Source: an uncultured Roseiflexaceae bacterium (GTDB lineage: Bacteria; Chloroflexota; Chloroflexia; Chloroflexales; Roseiflexaceae). From it: a stretch of 29,096 bases of DNA. Positions 8,141 through 15,627 of this stretch are shown piece after piece. Location: the NCBI GenBank assembly GCA_937974195.1, contig CALJIC010000271.1:1-29096 (forward strand), given 5' to 3'. The position numbers and the translations under genes were made by a program. Within the stretch, counting starts at the first letter, position 1, and every line of letters starts with the position of its first letter. A model generated the notes under the pieces. That model had not been told where the DNA came from and made no database searches. It saw only the letters and a program-made list of their open reading frames with translations.

Positions 8141-8830
8141 ATGAGCAAGCGCATCCTGCTGATCGAGGACGAGCCCGGCCTGGTGCTGACGCTGAGCGAC
8201 CGGCTGCGGAGCGAGGGGTACGCCGTCGAGGTCGCTTCCGACGGCGAGACAGGGCAGGCGCGCGCGGCCGGCGAAGCCTTCGACCTGATCATCCTCGACG
8301 TGATGCTGCCGCGCAAGAACGGCTTCGACGTCTGCCGCGACCTGCGCCAGCAGGGGGTGCAGGTCCCGATGATCATGCTCACCGCGCGCAGCCAGGTGGT
8401 GGACAAGGTGGTCGGCCTGAAGCTCGGCGCGGACGACTACCTCACCAAGCCGTTCGAGATGATCGAGCTGCTGGCGCGCGTCGAGGCCCTGCTGCGCCGC
8501 GTGCCGGCGCCGCCCCCGCCGTCCGCGGAGGTGTACCAGTTCGGCCAGGTGAAGGTGGACTTCCGGCGCGCGGAGGTGCAGCGCGTCGGCGTCGGCCCGG
8601 TCGAGCTCTCGGCGCTCGAGTTCCGCCTGCTGCGCTACTTCATCGACCACCGCGGCGCCACGCTCTCGCGCGATGAGCTGCTGAACAACGTCTGGGGCTA
8701 CAACTCGCTGGCCTCGACGCGCACGGTGGATGTGCACGTGGCGTGGCTGCGCCAGAAGCTCGAGCCAAACCCGCGCTACCCCCAGTTCATCCTCACTGTC
8801 CACGGCTTCGGCTACAAGTTCGTGGGCTAG
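8141..8830 (+). CDS. OmpR/PhoB-family response regulator
   Basis: A 229-aa DNA-binding response regulator of standard length for the family. The receiver domain (1-120) has the acidic pair Asp10/Glu11, phospho-acceptor Asp53 in LDVMLP, the switch Thr in MLTAR and Lys103 in LTKPF. A Pro-rich linker (about 114-124) leads to the winged-helix domain (about 126-228) with ELSALEFRLLRYF and the recognition-helix region RTVDVHVAWLRQKL, ending GFGYKFVG. It most likely receives phosphate from the membrane kinase directly upstream. The ribosome site before the ATG is poor, so expression may depend on translation from the upstream part of the same mRNA. Confidence 0.96.
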   Translation: MSKRILLIEDEPGLVLTLSDRLRSEGYAVEVASDGETGQARAAGEAFDLIILDVMLPRKNGFDVCRDLRQQGVQVPMIMLTARSQVVDKVVGLKLGADDYLTKPFEMIELLARVEALLRRVPAPPPPSAEVYQFGQVKVDFRRAEVQRVGVGPVELSALEFRLLRYFIDHRGATLSRDELLNNVWGYNSLASTRTVDVHVAWLRQKLEPNPRYPQFILTVHGFGYKFVG

Positions 8831-8904
8831 GGCCCGCGTTATCAAACTGAAATCAATCTGAACAAGAACTCATCGCCCGCGCACTAGCAAACACCCCGCA
8901 CTTG

Positions 8905-8923
8905 GTGTATAGTTTGTATACAC
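8905..8923. promoter_or_regulatory. 19-bp palindrome, candidate operator upstream of the DegS/DegU-like pair
   Basis: GTGTATA (8905-8911) and TATACAC (8917-8923) form a perfect 7-bp inverted repeat around GTTTG, in an AT-rich patch of the 319-nt gap between the OmpR regulator and the next kinase. A -10-like box (TATAGT or TTTATC) overlaps or follows it, so a bound dimeric regulator would affect transcription. No other feature is seen in the rest of the gap (8831-9149). Confidence 0.45.
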
Positions 8924-9149
8924 TTTTATCGAACATCGAGCAACGGTAGAGGCATCCACCGTCGGTGGGGCTCAAGGCGGGCAGCCTCAGGAACACGACA
9001 GCCCGGCGGCGGCGCAGCCACCAGAGGACGTCGCGCTCCTTCACCGCGGTTTAAGCTACCGGGCCTCGCCTCAGAGGCCAGCGCCGCCCACGCAGGAGAC
9101 TGCGTGCCCCGCGCACTGCCGAATATCGCAAACACATCGAGGCGCAGCT

Positions 9150-10199
9150 GTGGCAGGCAGCGGACCGAGAAGCACACGGCACGAGCCAGGGCTGCCGCAG
9201 GTGCTCCACGAGGCGCATACGATCGTCGCGGAGCAGCTGAAGCGGCTGCGCGACCTGGCGGAGGGCGCGCGGCGCGAGGGCGAGCTGCTCAGCACCACCC
9301 TGCGCCAGGTCGAGCGGCAGCTGGACGAGGCGCTGCTCCAGCACCGCACCGCCGTCGAGCGCCGCCAGCCCGGCGCAGCGCTCCTCGGGCAGCGGGTGGC
9401 CGAGCTGCGCGACCGCAGCGAGGAGCTGGGGAGCGCGCTGGCCGCGAACCGGCACGCGCTGCGCCAGCTCGAGCAGCTGATACGCCAGATCGAGATGAGC
9501 AGCGCCGCGCTCACCGATGTGGACGGCGGGGTGGCCGATGACCCGTGGGCGCTGGCGCTGCGGGCGCAGGTGATCCACGGCCGCGAGGAGGAGCGGGTGC
9601 GCCTGGCGCGCGAGGTCCACGACGGGCCGGCCCAGGTGCTCGCCAACGCGCAGATGCTGCTGGAGACCTGCTACTCGCTGGCCCAGCAGACCGGCCACGA
9701 GCGGCTGGTGCTGATGCTGGACCGCATGCGGCAGGCGACGCGCGAGGGGCTGCAGGAGGTGCGGCGCTTCATCGCCGACCTGCGGCCAGGCGATGTCGCC
9801 GAGCGCGGGCTGGTGGAGGCGCTGCGCGAGTACCTGCGCGGCTACAACAACGCCTACAACGCGCAGGCGACGCTGGACGCCGAGCCGATCGGGCGGCTGC
9901 CGAGCGAGGTCGAGATCGTCCTGTACCGCATCGTGCAGGAGGCGCTGCAGAACGCGCACAAGTACGCGCGCGGCGCGCGGGTGATGGTCCGGCTCACGCG
10001 GCAGCCAGGGAGAATCGTCCTCGCAGTACGTGATGACGGGCCGGGCTTCGACCCGCACGAGGTCGCGCGGCGCGCCGGCCGCAGCAACTGGGGGCTGACG
10101 AGCATGCGCGAGCGGGCCGAGCTGATAGGCGCGCGCTTCACCGTCGCGTCACGGCCGGGGCACGGCACAGAGGTGTTGGTGACGCTGCCCACCGAGTAA
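9150..10199 (+). CDS. DegS/NarX-type sensor histidine kinase (HisKA_3)
   Basis: A 349-aa soluble kinase. Residues 1-120 are mostly charged helix and likely coiled coil, as in DegS. The HisKA_3 motif EEERVRLAREVHDGPAQ carries phospho-acceptor His157, and a short HATPase domain follows with ALQNAHKYARG, DDGPGFDP and WGLTSMRERAELIGA, ending in GTEVLVTLP. There is no transmembrane segment or separate sensor domain, so the coiled coil or a partner protein probably provides the input. The start is GTG 9150 with GAGG 7 nt upstream. The cognate regulator follows after 51 nt, making this a DegS/DegU-like pair. Confidence 0.94.
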   Translation: MAGSGPRSTRHEPGLPQVLHEAHTIVAEQLKRLRDLAEGARREGELLSTTLRQVERQLDEALLQHRTAVERRQPGAALLGQRVAELRDRSEELGSALAANRHALRQLEQLIRQIEMSSAALTDVDGGVADDPWALALRAQVIHGREEERVRLAREVHDGPAQVLANAQMLLETCYSLAQQTGHERLVLMLDRMRQATREGLQEVRRFIADLRPGDVAERGLVEALREYLRGYNNAYNAQATLDAEPIGRLPSEVEIVLYRIVQEALQNAHKYARGARVMVRLTRQPGRIVLAVRDDGPGFDPHEVARRAGRSNWGLTSMRERAELIGARFTVASRPGHGTEVLVTLPTE

Positions 10200-10250
10200 C
10201 GGGCAGCCACGAGCGAGGGCGCTGGAAAGCCAGCGATTCAGGTGACGGGC

Positions 10251-10997
10251 ATGGACCAGAAAATACGAGTGCTGATCATTGATGACCACCCGCTGTTCCG
10301 GCAGGGGATCCGCTGGAGCCTCGACGAGGCCGGCGACATGGAGGTCATCGGCGAGGCCGAGAACGGGCAGGAGGCGATCAAGCTCGCCGAGCGGCTGCTG
10401 CCGGACGTCGTGCTGGTGGACATCAACCTGCCGGGCCTCAACGGCCTCGAGGTGGCGCGCGTGATCAAGCGGCGCGACCCGCGCATCGGCATGATCGTCC
10501 TGAGCGTCTACGAGGACGACGACCAGCTCTTCCAGGCGATCAAGGTCGGCGCCGCGGCCTACTCCTCCAAGGATGTGCACCCGCGCGACCTGGTGCGCAT
10601 GATCCGCGAGGTCTCGCGCGGCAAGTATCTGATCAACGAGAGCGTGCTCGCCAAACCGCACGTGGCGACGCGCGTGCTGCGCCAGTTCCGCGAGCTGGCG
10701 GCCACGGAGGACGAGCGCACCAGCGCGCTGTTTGCGCCGCTCACCTCACGCGAGATCGAGATCCTGGACTGCATCGCGCGCGGCCTCTCGAACAAGGAGA
10801 TCGCCAACGAGCTGTCGATCAGCGGCCAGACGGTGAAGAACCACATCACCTCGATCCTGTCCAAGCTGCAGGTGAACGACCGCACGATGGCGGTCATCTA
10901 CGCGATCCAGCGCGGCTGGATCAAGATGGGCTACGAGGGCAACGGGTCGCACCAGAGCCAGGACGTCTCCAGCTCCAGCCTCGCGCGCGGCAGGTAG
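10251..10997 (+). CDS. NarL/DegU-family response regulator
   Basis: A 248-aa response regulator. The receiver domain has Asp11/Asp12, phospho-acceptor Asp57 in LVDINLPGLNG and Lys107 in the atypical text YSSKDV. A C-terminal LuxR-type helix-turn-helix lies at about 163-228 (LTSREIEILDCIARGLSNKE, then the recognition helix GQTVKNHI). It is longer than usual because of a charged linker near 138-162 and a Ser-rich tail. ATG 10251 is chosen over the in-frame GTG 10242 because AGGTGA sits 5 nt before the ATG and overlaps the GTG. It lies directly behind its likely kinase and is followed by a terminator. Confidence 0.95.
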   Translation: MDQKIRVLIIDDHPLFRQGIRWSLDEAGDMEVIGEAENGQEAIKLAERLLPDVVLVDINLPGLNGLEVARVIKRRDPRIGMIVLSVYEDDDQLFQAIKVGAAAYSSKDVHPRDLVRMIREVSRGKYLINESVLAKPHVATRVLRQFRELAATEDERTSALFAPLTSREIEILDCIARGLSNKEIANELSISGQTVKNHITSILSKLQVNDRTMAVIYAIQRGWIKMGYEGNGSHQSQDVSSSSLARGR

Positions 10998-11025
10998 CCC
11001 GCCACCATCAAGCCTCGCTCGAAAC

Positions 11026-11055
11026 AACAGCCCTGCCGGATGCGGCGGGGCTGTT
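11026..11055 (+). terminator. Intrinsic terminator after the DegU-like regulator
   Basis: A 13-bp stem with one G:T pair and a GATG loop (AACAGCCCTGCCG / CGGCGGGGCTGTT) lies 28 nt past the regulator stop codon. The T-tract is weak (GTTCGCTT), but the stem is compact and GC-rich. Confidence 0.75.
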
Positions 11056-11366
11056 CGCTTGCGCCCGCCACACCCCACGGCGCGATCCCCATCCCCTTCA
11101 CTAGCCGAAAGACGGGTCACCGGCGCCCGGTTGGTCGGTAGACTGACACTGCCGCAGGAGAGCCTGGAGGGCCTGTGCTCCGCCGGCCCACGCAGCGTGG
11201 CTGGGCAGAGCGGCGGAGAGCGGGAGGCACACGCCTCGCGGGTGCCCCCGGCGTGCAGAGGACACCCGGCCGCCCCGCATCACACCTTCACTTTCCTCGC
11301 CGCAGAGCGGAAGGCGCAGAGCGAAGCCGCCGCACCACGCGTGCGAATCGCCAGAGGAGCATCCCA
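11056..11366. other. Non-coding stretch before the methyltransferase remnant
   Basis: No gene is supported here. The last 12 bases hold the ribosome site (AGGAG, 11355-11359) of the following frame. I see no convincing promoter. Confidence 0.5.
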
Positions 11367-11813
11367 ATGACAACGATCGAGCTAGACCAGGTCAAGCTGG
11401 AGGCATTCGCCGAGCGCATGCTCGGCATCCAGAACGACGGCGCGCTGGCGCTGATGATCGGCATCGGCCTCCGCACCGGGCTGCTGGACAAGATGGCGCA
11501 GCTTCCGCCCGCCACCAGCGCGGAGATCGCGGCCGCCACGCGCCTGCGCGAGCGCTACGTGCGCGAGTGGCTCGCGGCGCTCGTCACCGGGGGCATCATC
11601 GAGTACAACCCGGACGACAGGACCTACGCGCTGCCCCCGGAGCACGCCGCCTGGCTCACGCGGGCGGCCTCGCCGAACAACCTGGCGGCGCAGTTCATCC
11701 CGCCGCTCGGCTCGGTCGAGGACGGGATCGTGGCGGCCTTCCGCAGCGGCGGGCTGCACCACCACGAGTACCCGCGCTCCCACGAGGTGATGGCCGAGGA
11801 CAAGCGTCACTGA
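11367..11813 (+). pseudogene. Truncated SAM-dependent methyltransferase (N-terminal winged-helix part only)
   Basis: The 148-aa product matches only the N-terminal part of a class I methyltransferase family of about 350 aa (Rv2258c-like, with a winged-helix dimerisation domain before the catalytic fold). MTTIELDQVKLEAFAERMLG, the MIGIGLRTGLLDKMA helix and the TSAEIAAATRLRERYVREWL helix are typical. The text then reaches the linker GSVEDGIVAAF...YPRSHEVMAED, where family members continue into the SAM-binding GxGxG domain. Here it changes to KRH and stops, and an opposite-strand gene ends 13 nt later, so the catalytic domain is absent. ATG 11367 has AGGAG 7 nt upstream, so the fragment may still be translated. 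It is either a deletion remnant or, less likely, a stand-alone small protein. Confidence 0.8.
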
Positions 11814-11826
11814 CACCCTGCGCCCT

Positions 11827-13533
11827 CTACTGGCGCAGATACCAGCGCTCGATCGTGCCGAGGTACTGCGGCGTGTTGAGGTTCACCGGGCCGTCCAGCG
11901 TGGTGACCTGCTCGGCGAGCGCCACCGGGAGCCGGTCCGCCCACAGGAACAGGTAGGGCTTAAGCTCGGCCACCCGCGCCTGGGCCAGCTGAATGGCGCG
12001 CAGGCGCTCCTCGGGGTCGTACAGCTGGCGGGCCGCCGCCGACTGGTTGTCGTAGGCCGGGTCGCTGAACCCGACGATGTTGAGCACCGCGCGTGTGTCT
12101 GCGACGCCCTGGTTGATCTGGCTCGAGTGGAAGAGCGCGAAGTCGTCCGGGTCGTAGAACAGATAGTCGGCGAAGTCCGGATCGCCAGGGCCGTTGCTCC
12201 AGCTCCCGAGCAGCAGGTCGAAGTCGTACGGCGGGGCGTACTTCGAGCGGATGACCGTCTCGAAGTCGGAGGGCTGGACGACGACATCGATGCCGACCCG
12301 TCGGGCGCCATCGGCGATCAGGCGGGCCGCCTCCACCCGCCGCGGGTCATCGCCGCGCACGTAGAGCTGAACCGTGAGGCTGATGCCGTCGCGCTGGCGG
12401 ATCGTCTCGCCGGGCGGCACCTTCCAGCCGGCCTCGTCGAGCAGCAGCCGCGCCCCCTCCAGATCCAGCGTCGAGGTCGGCGGCGGCGTCTGGTCGGCCC
12501 AGGAGCCGGGGGCGGCGCTCGACCCGATCGGCAGCCCCTGGCCGTCGGTCACCTCCTCAACGAGCTGCGGGATATCGACGGCCTTCGCCAGCGCCTGCCG
12601 CAGCCGCGTATCGGCGAAGGGGCGCCCCTCGCGCATGTTGAAGGCCAGGAAGTAGTAGCCGTTCTCGGGGTAGAAGCCGGTCTGGATGCCGGGGATCGTC
12701 TCCGAGATCGCGCGCGCCTGCCCCCACGGCAGCTCGGCGAGCAGCAGCCTGCCGTCGCGCAGCGCCTCTACGGCGACCTGCGGGTCGGGCGCGACGATGA
12801 GCGCGACGCGGTCGAGCAGCGGCTGGCCGCGGTAGAAGCGCTCGTTGGCGGTGAGGGTGATCGACGCTCCCTCCTGGCGCTCGGCGAACTGGAACGGCCC
12901 GGTGCCCACCGGCACCTCCCAGAAGTCGAGCGCGGCGATGTCCTTGTCGATCAGCAGGTGCTTGGGGAGCACCGGCACGGCGAGATCGCTGAAGATCGGC
13001 GCGTAGCGCTCGGTGAGCGAGATGACGACGGTGCTGCTCGTCGGCGTGGAGACTTCCGCGATGCGCTGGAGGTTGACCAGCAGCGCGGTGGTGGGCGAGA
13101 TCTCGCGCAGGGCCCCGAGGGTGTAGGCGACGTCCTCGGCGCTCATCGGGCGGCCGTCGTGCCAGGAGACGTCGGTGCGCAGCGTGAAGGTGATCAGGCG
13201 GCCGTCCGGCGCGGCCTCCCAGCCGGTGGCCAAGTCGGGCACAGGCTGGAGGCGCTCGTCAAGCCGGGTGAGGCCGCTGTAGAGGAGCGAGATCAGCTGC
13301 TCCTCCCCGCGCGAGCGCGGCTGCCAGGGGCGCAGGTCGGGGATGTCCTCGGCGATGCGGATGGTCAGGTTTCCGCCGCGCGGGAGGGGCGTCGGCGTCG
13401 GCGGCGGCGCGGTGGGCGGCGGCGGCGTTGGTTCCGGGATGGGGTCAAGGGCGCATCCCACGAGAACGAGGAGCGTAAGCAGCGCAAGCGACGCGCTGGC
13501 AATCAGCAGGCGAGCGGATGGGATGTAGCTCAT
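11827..13533 (-). CDS. Oligopeptide/dipeptide-type substrate-binding lipoprotein (SBP family 5)
   Basis: A 568-aa extracytoplasmic solute-binding protein of the OppA/DppA family (SBP_bac_5). The N-terminus is a lipoprotein signal peptide ending LVLVGC, with lipidated Cys27, followed by a Pro/Thr-rich tether (about 31-52). Family text follows: LLYSGLTRLDE, DGRLITFTLRTDVSWHDGRP, GTGPFQF, then FNMREGRPFADTRLRQALA and a C-terminal DFDLLLGSWS segment. Length is normal. No permease or ATPase genes are adjacent, so it is an orphan component that may feed an unlinked transporter. The ligand (peptide, nickel, sugar or other) cannot be told. The ATG has no ribosome site; a -10 box sits 8 nt upstream, suggesting a leaderless mRNA. 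Confidence 0.94.
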   Translation of the reverse strand: MSYIPSARLLIASASLALLTLLVLVGCALDPIPEPTPPPPTAPPPTPTPLPRGGNLTIRIAEDIPDLRPWQPRSRGEEQLISLLYSGLTRLDERLQPVPDLATGWEAAPDGRLITFTLRTDVSWHDGRPMSAEDVAYTLGALREISPTTALLVNLQRIAEVSTPTSSTVVISLTERYAPIFSDLAVPVLPKHLLIDKDIAALDFWEVPVGTGPFQFAERQEGASITLTANERFYRGQPLLDRVALIVAPDPQVAVEALRDGRLLLAELPWGQARAISETIPGIQTGFYPENGYYFLAFNMREGRPFADTRLRQALAKAVDIPQLVEEVTDGQGLPIGSSAAPGSWADQTPPPTSTLDLEGARLLLDEAGWKVPPGETIRQRDGISLTVQLYVRGDDPRRVEAARLIADGARRVGIDVVVQPSDFETVIRSKYAPPYDFDLLLGSWSNGPGDPDFADYLFYDPDDFALFHSSQINQGVADTRAVLNIVGFSDPAYDNQSAAARQLYDPEERLRAIQLAQARVAELKPYLFLWADRLPVALAEQVTTLDGPVNLNTPQYLGTIERWYLRQ

Positions 13534-13541
13534 GGACGCGG

Positions 13542-13550
13542 ATTATAGCA
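13542..13550 (-). promoter_or_regulatory. Extended -10 promoter, leaderless, for the binding lipoprotein
   Basis: TGCTATAAT on the minus strand ends 8 nt before the ATG at 13533, so transcription would begin at or within a base or two of the start codon. There is no Shine-Dalgarno in the 8 nt. Confidence 0.65.
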
Positions 13551-13650
13551 CCTCTTGCGGCATCTCGATCGGGCTGCGGGGCGTATTGCACCTGCCAGCG
13601 CCGGCGATGGGCCGCCAGCGCCGACAGGTGCCCCGCTCGGCGAGCCCTGC

Positions 13651-14400
13651 TCAGCGGGCGCGATCGTCGGGCTTGTCCTGGAACATCTCGTGGGTGTCCT
13701 CGGCGCGCTCCCGCCCGGGGGTCGCGCCGCCGCCGATCGGCCCCTCCGCGCCGCCCGGCGGGTAGTACGGGTCGAGGTGGTCCACGCCCTGGACCTCAGA
13801 GTTGGTGAGCGAGACGCTGCCGGCCTGCTCGGGGGCTGAGTCGTGGCCGATCGCGCTGCGGCCGGCCCCGGTGTCGAACGAGGTGTTGGGGGCGCTGCTC
13901 GTCTGCTGGCCGCCGAACCCGCCGCCGGTGTCGGTGCCGATCCCGGAGCCGGCGCGCTCGCTGCGGCCGCTTCGCCAGGAGGCGGCGCTGGGCTGCCCGC
14001 GGGCGCTGCCACCCGGCAGGCTGCGGCTGAGCATAGAGCTGAGCGCCGCGCCGGTCTCGCCCGGCACCAGCTCGCGAACGTTCTGAGTGGCGGTGTTCGC
14101 CAGCACCGCCAGGGCGGCGGACTTCAGCAGGTCGAGCTCGTCATCGAACGAAGAGAGCCAGTGGTGCCCGCGGCGGCTGGGGGCGCCGATATCGTCGCCG
14201 ATCGAGCCGAGCAGGTAGCCGGCGACCACAGCCGCGCCGAAGGCGAGCAGCGGGCGTGCCGCAACCTCTCGCTCGAGGCTGAAGCCGGAGCCGGCCTGGC
14301 CCACCGGCTGGCTCAGCATGTTCTCCAGCAGATCGCGCGGCTCACCCGCCGCGTCCGGCGCTGGCGCCTCGCGCCAGTAGCTGTTCTCATCACGACGCAT
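13651..14400 (-). CDS. Hypothetical protein with one membrane-anchor helix and low-complexity tail
   Basis: A 249-aa protein of unknown function. Residues about 1-45 are hydrophilic. A single hydrophobic segment (RPLLAFGAAVVAGYLLGSI, about 49-67) resembles the C-terminal membrane anchors of DUF883/YqjD-like proteins. An amphipathic stretch (about 80-130) follows, and then a long Gly/Ser/Pro-rich, probably disordered tail. GGAGG lies 7 nt before the ATG, so it is likely a real gene. It is transcribed toward the binding lipoprotein, with a 117-nt gap in which that gene's own promoter lies. A role in membrane or stress adaptation could be guessed from the YqjD-like helix, but I do not assign one. 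Confidence 0.75.
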   Translation of the reverse strand: MRRDENSYWREAPAPDAAGEPRDLLENMLSQPVGQAGSGFSLEREVAARPLLAFGAAVVAGYLLGSIGDDIGAPSRRGHHWLSSFDDELDLLKSAALAVLANTATQNVRELVPGETGAALSSMLSRSLPGGSARGQPSAASWRSGRSERAGSGIGTDTGGGFGGQQTSSAPNTSFDTGAGRSAIGHDSAPEQAGSVSLTNSEVQGVDHLDPYYPPGGAEGPIGGGATPGRERAEDTHEMFQDKPDDRAR

Positions 14401-14469
14401 CGCGTTGCCTCCATTCGCTGCTGCGACGCCGCCGGACGCGGCGCCAGATCCACGTCACTACGAGCAGGT

Positions 14470-14524
14470 GCTGTGCCAAGACACAGCGCTCTCGCCCGCG
14501 CCCTCAGAGCGTCGTGCGGGCGAG
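14470..14524. repeat. Two adjacent hairpins in the divergent intergenic region
   Basis: GCTGTG / CACAGC (14470-14475 and 14482-14487) has a 6-nt loop. CTCGCCCGC / GCGGGCGAG (14491-14499 and 14516-14524) is a perfect 9-bp stem with a 16-nt loop. They lie between two divergent genes, so they are not simple gene-end terminators. Confidence 0.6.
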
Positions 14525-14696
14525 CCCGTCACATTGCTCCCCACCGCCACCTCACGCGCCGGAAAGGGCTGTGCAGCACACCAGCCGCTCGTCTCGATGG
14601 GCATTGCAGCGCATCAGTCTGTGCGTGGGGCACGCGCATCGGTGGAGATGGGCATGACAACGGGCAAACGAGCGGCGTACGCGTTCCCTTGCGGGT

Positions 14697-14753
14697 CCAG
14701 GGCCGCAGGCCCTGGCGCGGGTGGTGCAGGAGGGCCGGCGCCGGCCCTCCTGC
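14697..14753. repeat. Hairpin followed by a perfect 28-bp palindrome
   Basis: CCAGGGCC / GGCCCTGG with a 3-nt loop (14697-14715) is followed 10 nt later by an uninterrupted 28-bp palindrome at 14726-14753, whose left half is GCAGGAGGGCCGGC. Such a palindrome could extrude as a cruciform or act as a dyad binding site. Confidence 0.85.
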
Positions 14754-14755
14754 CC

Positions 14756-14860
14756 GGGTGCAGGGCGGAGTGCCTGCATGAATGACAGCACAAGCAGCCC
14801 GGGTGTAGGGCGGAGCGCCTGCACAAGTGCCTGCGGAACACGCTTGGGTGCAGGACGGAC
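14756..14860. repeat. 45-bp-periodic repeat (three starts)
   Basis: The core GGGTGCAGGGCGGAG starts at 14756, 14801 and 14846, exactly 45 bp apart. Copies 1 and 2 agree over about 22 bases with two differences (continuing GCCTGCA), then drift. Copy 3 keeps only about 14 bases. There is no open frame that makes the repeat look coding. Confidence 0.75.
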
Positions 14861-14895
14861 CACCGCGTACCTGCTATAGATGAATAGACGTTAAC

Positions 14896-14926
14896 TTGAC
14901 ATTGACCATGTGCTCCCTGCTATAAT
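14896..14926 (+). promoter_or_regulatory. Strong promoter for the four-helix membrane protein
   Basis: A consensus TTGACA (14896-14901) and TATAAT (14921-14926) are separated by 19 nt, with TGC before the -10. An overlapping TTGACC lies at 14902-14907. Transcription would start near 14933, leaving a leader of about 70 nt. Confidence 0.75.
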
Positions 14927-15000
14927 GCGTCGCAAGCCCTTATTCCTCGCAATAGCTTTCGGCGAAACGACGCCGCCGGCTGCCGGCTGGAAAGGAACTG

Positions 15001-15495
15001 ATGATGCGCGCGCCAGCCCGCCACGCCGCACAGCAGGCTGCACAGCGGCCGCTCGGCCTTACGATTCTGTCGGTCGCAGGGGTTCTGTTTGGGCTCGCGC
15101 TGGCGTTTGCAGCGCTCGGCTACGCTGGGATGCAGGCGCTGGTCGGCAGCCCGCCCGCGCTCTCCACGATCGGGGCACTCTCCGGCTTCCTCCTGGCGCT
15201 CGTGATCGTCTGGTTCTACTGGGGCCTGTGGGAGATGCTCAGCTCGGCCTGGTGGGCGCACATGATCCTCGGGCCGGTCGCCGTAGTGGCCCTGGTGCTG
15301 CTGATCCCCATGCTCCCCACCGCCTTCCCGCTCCTGGCGGGCCCGCTGCCGCAGGAGACGCGCGAGATAGCCGAGCGCGCGGCCAACATCGCGCTGTTCG
15401 GCCTAGTCGGCCTGGAGTGCGCCACCGTCGGCTACCTGCCGACGATCCGCCAGCAGTTCGGCATCGGCCGGCGCAAGCAGGCCTGGGAGCGCTGA
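15001..15495 (+). CDS. Small four-helix membrane protein of unknown function
   Basis: A 164-aa integral membrane protein with four hydrophobic segments: about 18-44, 54-80, 84-109 and 128-146. A short basic N-terminus and a basic tail (IGRRKQAWER) suggest both ends face the cytoplasm. I recognise no named family or catalytic motif. Two ATGs stand together (15001 and 15004) after AAAGGA at 14991-14996; the second has the more usual spacing of 7 nt, so the true start may be one codon later. The gene has its own consensus-like promoter and is followed by a GC hairpin, so it is probably monocistronic. Confidence 0.8.
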   Translation: MMRAPARHAAQQAAQRPLGLTILSVAGVLFGLALAFAALGYAGMQALVGSPPALSTIGALSGFLLALVIVWFYWGLWEMLSSAWWAHMILGPVAVVALVLLIPMLPTAFPLLAGPLPQETREIAERAANIALFGLVGLECATVGYLPTIRQQFGIGRRKQAWER

Positions 15496-15530
15496 GCGGC
15501 CGAGGGCCGGCACACGCGCCCCACCGCACG

Positions 15531-15550
15531 GGCGGCCCGGCGGGGCCGCC
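15531..15550 (+). terminator. Hairpin after the membrane protein
   Basis: A perfect 8-bp stem GGCGGCCC / GGGCCGCC with a 4-nt loop lies 35 nt after the stop codon. No T-tract follows, so termination is plausible rather than certain. Confidence 0.45.
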
Positions 15551-15611
15551 AGCAGCATACCCCTGCACACCCCTCACGCCCGCCACTCCGACGCGGACGC
15601 GGTTCGGCTTG

Positions 15612-15620
15612 TGGTATACT
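15612..15620 (+). promoter_or_regulatory. Extended -10 promoter, leaderless, for the lipid kinase operon
   Basis: TGGTATACT ends 7 nt before the ATG at 15628. The intervening CGGCTCC has no ribosome-binding site, so the mRNA is predicted to start at the initiation codon. Confidence 0.65.
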
Positions 15621-15627
15621 CGGCTCC

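Noticed and set aside
14401..15000. CRISPR array suspected from the 45-bp periodicity
   Set aside because: There are only three starts, the copies decay, the supposed spacers are partly similar to each other, and no cas gene is present.
15566..15627. tRNA gene suspected in short intergenic gaps
   Set aside because: No T-loop GGTTCGANNCC context with a matching acceptor stem was found here or in the other gaps; the GGTTCGGCTT near 15601 does not fold as a tRNA.
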